Assembly (NCBI GenBank): GCA_024225635.1
Contig: JAAEMK010000778.1
Coordinates: 1-34,358, forward strand
DNA length: 34,358 bases
From: Desulfobacteraceae bacterium
GTDB taxonomy: Bacteria > Desulfobacterota > Desulfobacteria > Desulfobacterales > Desulfobacteraceae
Direction of reading: 5' to 3'
Shown: in pieces, positions 7,401 to 13,600 of the stretch
How the letters are laid out: every line of letters starts with the position of its first letter
Position numbering within the stretch: the stretch's first letter is position 1
Position numbers and translations under genes: made by a program
The notes under the pieces: generated by a model
What the model saw: the letters and a program-made list of their open reading frames with translations, nothing else
Told to the model about the DNA's origin: nothing
The model's database searches: none

Positions 7401-8033
7401 GATACAGCCCTCGAATACTTAAAAAAGTCTCTGGCCATAACACAGGAAATCGGGAACAAATTAGGGGAAGGCGCGACCCTGAACAATATTTCACAAATCT
7501 ATGATGACCGAGGAGACTATGATACCGCCCTCGAATACTTAAAAAAATCTCTGGCCATAAGACAGGAAATCGGAGACAAATCAGGGGAAGGCACGACCCT
7601 GAACAATATGGCAACAACAGCTCATGCCCGAGGAGACTATGATACCGCCCTCGAATACTTAAAAAAATCTCTGGCCATTCAACAGGAAATCGGAAACAAA
7701 TCAGGGGAAGGCACGACCCTGAACAATATTTCACAAATCTATGATGCCCGAGGAGACTATGATACAGCCCTCGAATACTTAAAAAAATCTCTGGCCATAA
7801 GACAGGAAATCGGAGACAGAGCAGGATTCTGTGTCACCATTTTCAATATGGGACATATCCATATGCAAAATAAAAAACAAGCTGAGGCATTACAGGCTTG
7901 GACTACGGCTTACAGCATTGCAAAAAAAATTAATCTGGCCCAGGAGCTTGACGCACTTGAAAATCTAGCTGAACGCCTCAACCTGCCCGGTGGGCTGGAC
8001 GGCTGGGAAACGCTATTGAATAAGAAGCAATAA
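4467..8033 (+). CDS. CHAT protease-STAND NTPase-TPR protein
   Basis: This is a 1188-residue three-part protein. Residues about 70-345 form a CHAT (caspase-like) domain with the catalytic His in LSGHG (His199) and Cys in SACLSA (Cys249). Residues about 375-700 form a STAND/NB-ARC-like NTPase with Walker A GAGGMGKT (408-415), a Walker B LVLFFDN (Asp498) and a TSR motif (Arg539), followed by a winged-helix-like segment with NRLTAYRTPIPMDGV. Residues about 805-1170 are TPRs: eight nearly identical 40-residue units plus a divergent last one. In this architecture the TPRs typically sense a ligand, the NTPase oligomerises and the C-H protease is switched on. The protein has no signal peptide or membrane helix. 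AAGGGAG precedes the ATG. It is the last gene of a three-gene unit with a membrane protein and a zinc ribbon, so a defence or programmed-death role is likely but inferred. Confidence 0.88.
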   Translation: MPRPTPFIINPPDDFLSLNPVLSDLAERLGLAYGRQGRVVDDTHLRAVGTALWEALQLDEALDKAKEKAGQQALPIIIDSEDAAVQALPWETLYHPDRKIFLGRSAGFTLTRRSPGPHPDLPEPEQGPLRVLLFTSLPDDLEENERLDVEAEQAAVQEALLESEQNGEIVLEMPDDGRFETLQSCLQEFKPHLVYLSGHGQFTLERHNARAWGSLLFENRRGRKKTVPEDRISECFQNTGVQLLVISACLSAKHHPDYPENGLTRRLYRNGIPYVVGMRESVMDKAGIRFAHTLLKNIADRRPADVALQSARKAIVEPVDEDTFRDAGDPARAAMSLGQWCLPQMMSHDNNQTIISWEFTPRPRGYSDLKTMLGKVAVPDRFIGRRRELRRWQNELRYGKPDRMLITGAGGMGKTALAGKLIDTLRKDGYHAYTFSLLPEHNWQDVLTDMELALADDALLYRKFELIQSKGLSPSKKAEYTLNFLLKRHNEKLVLFFDNLESVQEAQAPHSLTDEPLAVWVDAARKNAAHGLKLIMTSRWRLPDWPEMEHYPVGRPIYGDYLAFSRLRRLSADKKQLRRLYQVLGGNFRALEFFVTAARSMNIQDEEVFLNSLKDAEAEIQTNMALAEVISQRSEKERELLNRLTAYRTPIPMDGVKVLYKSSFLSPEKQRLDAEVDTLLQKLLDVSLVEQYRNDVSEQMEYCLSPIVRSWLQANRAEGPGRELLIAAAEFLLWLWEEDLNISWQHLMETHLALKAAGLDKKRKRLVLDYIIEPLNRNGMYQHLLDEWLLPLTRTDDPQILGDSYGQIGKQYFHLGDYDTALEHLKKSLAITQEIGDKSGEGTTLNNISQIYDARGDYDTALEYLKKSLAITQEVGDKSGEGTTLNNISQIFKARGDYDTALEYLKKSLAIQQEIGDKSGEGTTLNNISQIFKARGDYDTALEYLKKSLAIRQEIGDKSGEGATLNNISQIFKARGDNDTALEYLKKSLAITQEIGNKLGEGATLNNISQIYDDRGDYDTALEYLKKSLAIRQEIGDKSGEGTTLNNMATTAHARGDYDTALEYLKKSLAIQQEIGNKSGEGTTLNNISQIYDARGDYDTALEYLKKSLAIRQEIGDRAGFCVTIFNMGHIHMQNKKQAEALQAWTTAYSIAKKINLAQELDALENLAERLNLPGGLDGWETLLNKKQ
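6901..7860 (+). repeat. Tandem array of eight 120-bp TPR-coding units
   Basis: The array lies inside the CHAT protein gene and repeats with an exact 120-base period (units begin near 6901, 7021, 7141, 7261, 7381, 7501, 7621 and 7741). The first and last units are diverged at their outer ends; the middle ones differ by only a few bases, mostly at the same codons. Each encodes one 40-residue TPR with the core GDYDTALEYLKKSLAI. The high nucleotide identity indicates recent duplication or gene conversion, so copy number is likely to vary between strains and the array may be misassembled in short-read data. Confidence 0.9.
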
Positions 8034-8110
8034 AATCCGGGGACACAACACTTAATTTCAACCAGAAAATGCACCGGTTAACCCGGCCCGGGAGCCGGAT
8101 TTGACAAGTA

Positions 8111-8138
8111 CCGGCAGATCGGAAGATTGATCCGCCGG
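8111..8138. terminator. Imperfect hairpin between convergent CHAT and carboxylase genes
   Basis: CCGGC-A-GATC pairs with GATC-C-GCCGG around an 8-base loop, in the 120-bp gap where two transcripts converge. There is no T-run on either side, so a factor-independent terminator is doubtful; it may still be a stop or protection structure. Just upstream, AATCCGG at 8034-8040 and CCGGATT at 8096-8102 form a longer-range inverted repeat. Confidence 0.3.
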
Positions 8139-8153
8139 CACCATTTATCGACC

Positions 8154-11100
8154 TCAGGCAGTGGCGTTACCGCATGCGGGACAGAACTTGAAGGTTTCAT
8201 CCTTGATGGGGGCCTCGCAGGAGGAACACCGTTTGGGGATGGGACCCAGCACCACCAGGAGTTCACCCTCCAGGACCGGGACCATGTTTTTGTCGTGCTT
8301 GTAGTCGGCGACCTTGACCACCCGCTCGACCATGCCGTCCATGGGAGAGAGCACTGACTTTTCCTGTTTCATGATGGTGATGTTGAACAGCTCTTCGCCT
8401 TTGCGGACAATATCCCCGGGTTTCACGTACATGATCCAGAGATCACCGGCGCTGGGTGATGCCACCTGGCAGGAATCGCTCCTGTCCGCCATTTCCAGGG
8501 CTCCGGCCCCGGCGCCCGTGGGCTCGGCCACCTTGACCGAATGGGTCATGAACTCTCCGTTCAGGGTGTAGCGGATCTCACTCATGCCCTGGCTGTCAGG
8601 TTTCCCGATGCCCAGGATCTTCATGGCGTGGGGTTTTCCTTCGGTGTCCTCGAAAAAGAGCTCCCGGTCCGGAACCAGTCCCTCAAACCAGACATCCAGG
8701 GGAAGCCAGTTGGGATTGCCGAACTCCTGCCGGAAAGAGATGGTCTTAAGGGCATCTCCCGGGTGGTTGAGATACATCACCACCTCCTCCTCCGTGGGGG
8801 GCCGCTGGATCTTCTGTTCCAGGCCGGCTTTTTCCGCCTCGATGTCCACCGGTTCAAGGGAATCCAGGGGAGACGCCTCGGTACGGCTACCAAGGGCCTC
8901 TTTATAGGTCTCGCCAAAGGCGGAGGCATAGACCCAGTCCGGCGGAAATCCCAGGGGCAGTTTGCCGAACCTGCCAAGGAGCAGATCCCTGAAGGCGTCG
9001 TTACTGTCCTTGTAGAGCAGGAGCCGCTCGGTTTTCAGCTCATCCGACAATTCCGCCTCCGGGGTCTTGACCACGGTATCCAGGACCCAAAGCAGGTGTT
9101 TCACCTCTTCTTCCCCTCCCCGCTTCCAGGCGGAGGTGACGGCCAGGAAGGCCGTATTCCAGGTAATCTGGGAGCCCGGGGTCACATCATGGTACCGGAC
9201 AATCCGACGAGTGCCGGCCAGGAACTTCAACATCTGGGGCAGCAGGTGAATATACCCCTGCTTCATGGCCCCTTCCTGGGATGAGGAGGTGGCCCCGCCG
9301 GGCATGCCGTGATTGACAACGTCATGGTCCACGCCCTGGAAATACGGCGCCGTATACCGGTCATAATAGGGCATGATCTGTTTGAAAACAAAATTACAGT
9401 TCCGGATGGAGTCCTTGTCAATACGGGTCTTAAGATCCAGCTCCTCTTCCATATACGCGGCCGTGGAGAGCACATCCCCCTGGCCGTACCACCGGACCGC
9501 GGCCCCTATGCCGGTGTCCACAATGTGCGCCCCGGCTTTGGCTGCCGCGCCCACGGCAGGGACAAACAGCCCGTCGGTGCAGTGGCGGTGGTAGTGAAGG
9601 ATGAGTTCGGGATAGCGTTTCCTCAGTTCGGACACCAGCTGTGTGATGAACCTGGGCGGACACACCCCGGCCATGTCCTTGAGTCCCAGGATAAAGAGCC
9701 GTGTGGCGGCCTTTTCAGACACTCCGGCCACATCGGCCACAAGGTTCACCATCTGCTGGGCCACGCCAAGGTAGTGGTTCACATCAAACCCCTTGGCCCA
9801 GGAAAGGGAGATGGCCGGCTGGAAGGTGTTGCGCTTGGAAGCCAGCACCACTTCGGCAAAGGGGCGCATGTTCTCCACATGGTTTAAAAAGTCGAAGCAC
9901 CGGACAATATCGTAATGCTCGCAAATCATCTCGCCGGTGAGGTGCATCAAGTCTTTGGGCTGGGGTTTGTAGCCCAGAAGGTTTGTGGAGCGCACCAGGA
10001 TCTGCTTGGGTGTGGCCTTGGCATGCTTGTTCCAGAGCCGCGCCTCGTTGAACGGATAGGTCATGTTGGCCATCATGGCCACATGAAAATGGGCCCCTCC
10101 CCCGTTTTCAATGGAAAAGTACCCGCACCGGTCCAGGTAGGGAGCGGTGATGATATCCTCGGCCAGGCGGAACCGGTTCCCGGTGTTGGACTGGGTGAGG
10201 TCTCTGGGGGTTGTGTCCGCGATATGCACATGGGGAGTATCCCTTACCGCGTCCATGAGGGCGGTGCGGTCCCACCTGGGATAGATGGAAGGCGCGGAAT
10301 CCCTGGGCAGTTCCGGCAGCACCGGATCAAAGATGTCCATGCGCTTGTCCTGCCGTCCCCGGTATTCTCCCAGCTGGACATGGGGGTTGTAGCCCAGGGC
10401 TGAAATTTCCGCAACCAGGCGGCTGAGCCTGAGGCTCTCGGGATCGGAATCACGGTAGAGAATGAGGTCCGGATTATTTTCCACAAACCGGGTATCATAC
10501 AGCCCGGACTGGAACACGGGATGGGCGATGATCTTCTGGTGAAAGGGGATGGTGGTCTTGAGCCCGCCGATGATGTACTCCTTGAGGGCCCGCTCCATAA
10601 CCGCCAGGGTCTTTTCCCAGTTTTTGCCCCGGGCAATGAGAAGGGCGGCGGCGGAATCATAGTTAGAGGGGAAGGTATATCCGCCGGAAACGCACGAATC
10701 GACCCGTACACCGGGACCGCCCGGGGAGATGTAACGGTTAATGTGACCGGCATTGGGGGCGAATCCGTTCCTGGGGTCCTCACAGTTGACGCGCACCTGG
10801 ATGGCGTGGGTAACCGGCTTGGTGTTCTCTTCGTTGAACCGGAGGCGGGAACCGAAGGTCACGGCAATCTGCTCTTCCACCAGGTCGATGCCGTAGCGGG
10901 TTTCGGTGATGCCGTGCTCCACCTGGAGACGGGTGTTGACTTCAATGAGGTAAGGGGTGCCTTCGGCATCCACCAGGAACTCAACCGTGGCCAGGGAGTA
11001 GTACCCCACTTCCCGGACCAGGTCCCGGGAATAGCCTTTCAAGGTCTCCCGCAGCTCCTCCGTCATCAGGGGCCAGGGAGAGGGGGTGATCTCCACCAGT

Positions 11101-11837
11101 TTCTGGTGGTTCCGCTGTACCGTGCAGTCACGCTCGTCAAAGGCAAACACGTTGCCGTACTGGTCGGCAATGACCTGAATCTCGATGTGCCGCACCGAGG
11201 TCAGCAGTTTTTCCACATAGATCCTGGGGTTGCCAAAGGAGGCCTGGGCCAGCACCGATGCCTTGGCAAAGGCTGATTCCAGCTGCTCCATGTCATACAC
11301 CTCGTAAATACCGCGGCCGCCGCCCCCTCCTTCGGCCTTAAGCATCACCGGCAATCCCATATCCGTGGCGATCTGTCTTGCTTCATCCAGCTCCACGGCC
11401 CCGGTGGAACCGGGCACCACGGGCACCCCGATCCGTGTGGCCAGTTCCCTGACCCGGACCTTGTTTCCCAGAAGCTCCATGGGCTCTGTGGGGGGGCCGA
11501 TGAAAAGAAGACCAGCCTCCTTGCACTTCCTGGGAAAGCTGGAATCTTCCGACGCAAACCCCCATCCCGGATGGATGGCGGCAACGCCCTGGTCCTTGGC
11601 CAGCTTCAAAATACGGTCGATGTCCAGATAGGCGGACGGATTGTCCCCCAACAAGATGCACTCCTGGGCACCGGAGGTAAAAGGAGCGGTCTTGTCCACA
11701 TCGGTCACCGTCAGTACCGGAACAGCCCCAAGGAGTTCCCGGATGGAGCGCATGATGCGCCTGGCGGTAATGCCACGGTTGGCAACCAGTATTTTTTTTC
11801 CGTTAATCTCTTGTACGACCTCTTCAAACTCCTTCAT
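8154..11837 (-). CDS. pyc: Biotin-dependent pyruvate carboxylase, single-chain, with C-terminal zinc ribbon
   Basis: The 1227-residue protein has the single-chain pyruvate carboxylase layout. Residues about 15-470 are biotin carboxylase (glycine-rich ATP-grasp loop near 169-176, EVNTRLQVEH near 299-308). About 540-830 is the carboxyltransferase barrel, with a DTTPRD metal-site motif, GLKDMAG with the Lys that is carbamylated in this family, and HYH ligands. After a linker domain there is a biotinyl domain with the modified Lys at about 1157. The product would make oxaloacetate from pyruvate in the cytoplasm. The barrel is diverged from classical enzymes and the biotin motif reads IMKQ rather than AMKM, so the acceptor is probable rather than certain. 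The last 24 residues add a CSSC/CPAC zinc ribbon. AGGAGC precedes the ATG. birA lies 22 bases upstream in the same direction. Confidence 0.85.
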   Translation of the reverse strand: MKEFEEVVQEINGKKILVANRGITARRIMRSIRELLGAVPVLTVTDVDKTAPFTSGAQECILLGDNPSAYLDIDRILKLAKDQGVAAIHPGWGFASEDSSFPRKCKEAGLLFIGPPTEPMELLGNKVRVRELATRIGVPVVPGSTGAVELDEARQIATDMGLPVMLKAEGGGGGRGIYEVYDMEQLESAFAKASVLAQASFGNPRIYVEKLLTSVRHIEIQVIADQYGNVFAFDERDCTVQRNHQKLVEITPSPWPLMTEELRETLKGYSRDLVREVGYYSLATVEFLVDAEGTPYLIEVNTRLQVEHGITETRYGIDLVEEQIAVTFGSRLRFNEENTKPVTHAIQVRVNCEDPRNGFAPNAGHINRYISPGGPGVRVDSCVSGGYTFPSNYDSAAALLIARGKNWEKTLAVMERALKEYIIGGLKTTIPFHQKIIAHPVFQSGLYDTRFVENNPDLILYRDSDPESLRLSRLVAEISALGYNPHVQLGEYRGRQDKRMDIFDPVLPELPRDSAPSIYPRWDRTALMDAVRDTPHVHIADTTPRDLTQSNTGNRFRLAEDIITAPYLDRCGYFSIENGGGAHFHVAMMANMTYPFNEARLWNKHAKATPKQILVRSTNLLGYKPQPKDLMHLTGEMICEHYDIVRCFDFLNHVENMRPFAEVVLASKRNTFQPAISLSWAKGFDVNHYLGVAQQMVNLVADVAGVSEKAATRLFILGLKDMAGVCPPRFITQLVSELRKRYPELILHYHRHCTDGLFVPAVGAAAKAGAHIVDTGIGAAVRWYGQGDVLSTAAYMEEELDLKTRIDKDSIRNCNFVFKQIMPYYDRYTAPYFQGVDHDVVNHGMPGGATSSSQEGAMKQGYIHLLPQMLKFLAGTRRIVRYHDVTPGSQITWNTAFLAVTSAWKRGGEEEVKHLLWVLDTVVKTPEAELSDELKTERLLLYKDSNDAFRDLLLGRFGKLPLGFPPDWVYASAFGETYKEALGSRTEASPLDSLEPVDIEAEKAGLEQKIQRPPTEEEVVMYLNHPGDALKTISFRQEFGNPNWLPLDVWFEGLVPDRELFFEDTEGKPHAMKILGIGKPDSQGMSEIRYTLNGEFMTHSVKVAEPTGAGAGALEMADRSDSCQVASPSAGDLWIMYVKPGDIVRKGEELFNITIMKQEKSVLSPMDGMVERVVKVADYKHDKNMVPVLEGELLVVLGPIPKRCSSCEAPIKDETFKFCPACGNATA

Positions 11838-11859
11838 GTTCCTGCTCCTTTTTTTTGTC

Positions 11860-12714
11860 CTAAAGCACCGGGGGAATGATTTGCCCCCGGTTGATAATAT
11901 GCTCCCCCCGGGCGGTTCTGATAATCAGTCCACCCGTGGTTGAAATACCCACCAGTATCCCGGGCCCGTCCAGGGGCCCCGCATTTGTCACAATAACCGG
12001 TTCTTCCCTGAATGCCAGGCATCGTTCCAGCTGCTCCGCCACATGCCCGGGGCTGGAAATAAATGCCGGAAGGCGGCGTGTCAGGCACTGTTCCACCTGC
12101 ATCCACAAACGGGGAACCGATACGTCAACACCAAAAGACTGAAACGATCCGGCCGGAATTTTGAATGCTTGTGAAAAACAATCAGCTTCAGCGCCCTTAT
12201 CAACATTGATGCCAATGCCGGCAAGGAGGTGCCCGCCCCGTTCTTCCACGAGAATCCCCCCCACCTTGGTCCGTCCCACCAGGATATCGTTGGGCCACTT
12301 GACCTCTGCCGGCAGGCCCAGGCCGTCCATCACTTCCACCAGGACCACCCCCAGGGCCAGGGGCAAAAGATTACCAAGGCTTCCGGCGTTTTGGGGAAGC
12401 CTTATGGTGGCAAACAGGTTCCCGGACCGGGAGATCCAGGACCGTCCAAGCTGGCCCCGCCCCCGGGTCTGGTTGCCTGCCAGTATCCAGGACCACCGGG
12501 GAAAACCGCCCTGTTTCAACAGGTTTCCCGCCACGTCCATGGTGGAGGTGCATGCGGAAACCAGGTAACGGCCGGCATTTTCCGTCCGGGATACCCGCAA
12601 GGGACCTGAAATTCCGCTGCTGCCCGGTAACTCAAGAAGATCCCACTGACCGCCAAGGCATGCTTGCCATCCGGCCATCTCCTTGTTGAGTATGTGGTTA
12701 TCCACAGGGCGCAT
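11860..12714 (-). CDS. birA: Biotin-[acetyl-CoA-carboxylase] ligase
   Basis: The protein activates biotin to biotinyl-AMP and attaches it to the acceptor Lys of biotin-dependent enzymes; here the obvious client is the adjacent carboxylase. The catalytic domain shows the biotin-binding TRGRGQLGRSW loop, KWPNDI, and the GGILVE and LLAGIGINV strands, followed by the SH3-like C-terminal domain. It is 284 residues, and the first 50 do not form an obvious winged helix, so it looks like a class I ligase without DNA-binding repressor activity rather than an E. coli-type BirA. An AAGG ribosome site precedes the ATG. The gene is first in an operon with the carboxylase and is served by the promoter near 12894-12923. 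Confidence 0.92.
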   Translation of the reverse strand: MRPVDNHILNKEMAGWQACLGGQWDLLELPGSSGISGPLRVSRTENAGRYLVSACTSTMDVAGNLLKQGGFPRWSWILAGNQTRGRGQLGRSWISRSGNLFATIRLPQNAGSLGNLLPLALGVVLVEVMDGLGLPAEVKWPNDILVGRTKVGGILVEERGGHLLAGIGINVDKGAEADCFSQAFKIPAGSFQSFGVDVSVPRLWMQVEQCLTRRLPAFISSPGHVAEQLERCLAFREEPVIVTNAGPLDGPGILVGISTTGGLIIRTARGEHIINRGQIIPPVL

Positions 12715-12822
12715 TGCGTTTTCACCTTATCCCTTCATTTAAACGATTCAGCCGGGTTCGGCAGGTATCCTTGTCCCTCATCGGTATGGTTTGAAAAGGG
12801 TGACACCAACAGTGAGCAACTG

Positions 12823-12847
12823 GGGGTATTTTTGAAAACCCCTTTTT
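12823..12847 (+). terminator. GGGGT/ACCCC hairpin followed by a T-run
   Basis: A short stem (GGGGT paired with ACCCC, partly extended by T-A pairs inside) is followed by TTTTT on the plus strand, as in a factor-independent terminator. No plus-strand gene ends before it, because birA reads away on the minus strand. It could mark the end of an unrecognised plus-strand transcript, or be a structure in the birA leader when read on the other strand. Confidence 0.3.
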
Positions 12848-12893
12848 ATAGTAAATTTTTTAACCACTTAGTAAAGATCAAATAGAAACATTT

Positions 12894-12923
12894 TTTATAA
12901 GAGGATAGAGGCCGAATTGTCAA
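12894..12923 (-). promoter_or_regulatory. Predicted sigma-70 promoter for birA-pyc
   Basis: On the minus strand a perfect -35 box TTGACA (plus positions 12918-12923) is followed after 18 bases by TATAAA (12894-12899). The predicted transcript would begin near 12887 and run through a leader of about 170 bases into birA and the carboxylase gene. Confidence 0.6.
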
Positions 12924-13044
12924 GGATAATTTTATATTCCTGCGAATATTATGCATTTTATCATTTACAGTCATTAAGCCGGAGGGGTGGCGGCCAAAAG
13001 AAGATTTCGCCTTTTTCTTGTGCTTTTGCTACCCACGAAATCCT

Positions 13045-13153
13045 GCCGGGATACCGTAAAAAGCCCCGGCAATGCCCCGGGGATAGGGGATGCGAAAAAT
13101 CGTTTTCGCGCAATTTTAATAAGATTTTTTTTACCAACCCCCTTAAAATTGCG
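13045..13153. other. Cluster of inverted repeats, possible structured RNA or repeat element
   Basis: Three stems lie in about 110 bases. CCCCGG (13064-13069) pairs with CCGGGG (13077-13082). GCGAAAA (13092-13098) pairs with TTTTCGC (13103-13109) around a 4-base loop. The 11-base CGCAATTTTAA (13109-13119) pairs perfectly with TTAAAATTGCG (13143-13153). GCCGGG at 13045-13050 can also pair with CCCGGC at 13065-13070, which would exclude the first stem. I do not recognise a riboswitch class. A dispersed palindromic repeat unit is equally possible. Confidence 0.45.
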
Positions 13154-13483
13154 ACGAATTTAAGGCGTTCGGAAAGGAAGCCCTGTTTCAAAACAACTCC
13201 ATAAGGTTGATCGCTGAAGAACCTTCAATTTCTATTCAAGCGCCAGAAGTCTCAAAACGCGCACAAATAAGAAAGGTCATCGACAATATGAACAGCGATC
13301 CGCCTTCTTCTCCACCGGTCTACATTTTTTTTCAAACTGCAAGATTGAGAACACACCAAATCCCTTCAAACGCCCCCCGCAGTTCATCCCCTTGTTTTCG
13401 ACCAATACTTGTGTTACCGATAACCATGTTAACAAACTTCAAAACCCGGAACATATGGAGGGGAAATGCCATTTTTTTCAAAT

Positions 13484-13523
13484 GATGATCTTTCTCTTTT
13501 TTATAGAGAAAAAGGAGATCATC
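13484..13523. promoter_or_regulatory. 40-base hairpin upstream of the diguanylate cyclase gene
   Basis: GATGATCT and AGATCATC form a perfect 8-bp outer stem, with TTTCTC and GAGAAA able to pair inside it. The structure ends 77 bases before the start codon of the cyclase. No T-run follows, so it is more likely a protein-binding site or leader RNA structure than a terminator. Confidence 0.4.
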
Positions 13524-13600
13524 CGTTTATGTGGTCGTGTCCGGGTCAATTCAGATCCATTTGTAATCAACGTTTAAAAGAATGGGCATAAGGAGTCCGG

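Larger units (their letters stand above)
12715..13600. other. 886-bp divergent intergenic region
   Basis: The region between the divergent birA and diguanylate cyclase genes holds the birA promoter, a T-tailed hairpin, the structured block at 13045-13153 and a long hairpin at 13484-13523. Several open frames of 60-95 codons cross it on both strands, but none has a ribosome site or a recognisable family, so no gene is called. A plus-strand frame after 13207 reads like eroded coding sequence for about 35 residues. Confidence 0.5.

Noticed and set aside
6841-7734. Minus-strand repetitive open frames opposite the TPR array
   Set aside because: They are antisense reflections of the 120-bp repeats in the CHAT gene; the repeated peptide reflects the repeat, not a second gene.
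8034-8102. REP-like or IS200-associated sequence after the CHAT gene
   Set aside because: The GGGGACACAACACTTAATTT stretch is reminiscent of repeats near REP-associated transposases, but no transposase gene and no second copy are visible in the window.
8541-9887. Long plus-strand open frames opposite the carboxylase gene (8541-9284, 9309-9887 and others)
   Set aside because: They mirror a high-G+C coding frame on the other strand, have no ribosome sites and match no family; the carboxylase protein is unambiguous.
12961-13191. Minus-strand 76-codon frame in the birA upstream region
   Set aside because: It crosses strong hairpins, lacks a ribosome site and has no recognisable domain; the block is described as a structured element instead.
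13207-13485. Plus-strand 92-codon frame before the cyclase
   Set aside because: The first 35 residues look protein-like, but the rest does not, and there is no start signal. At most an eroded fragment.
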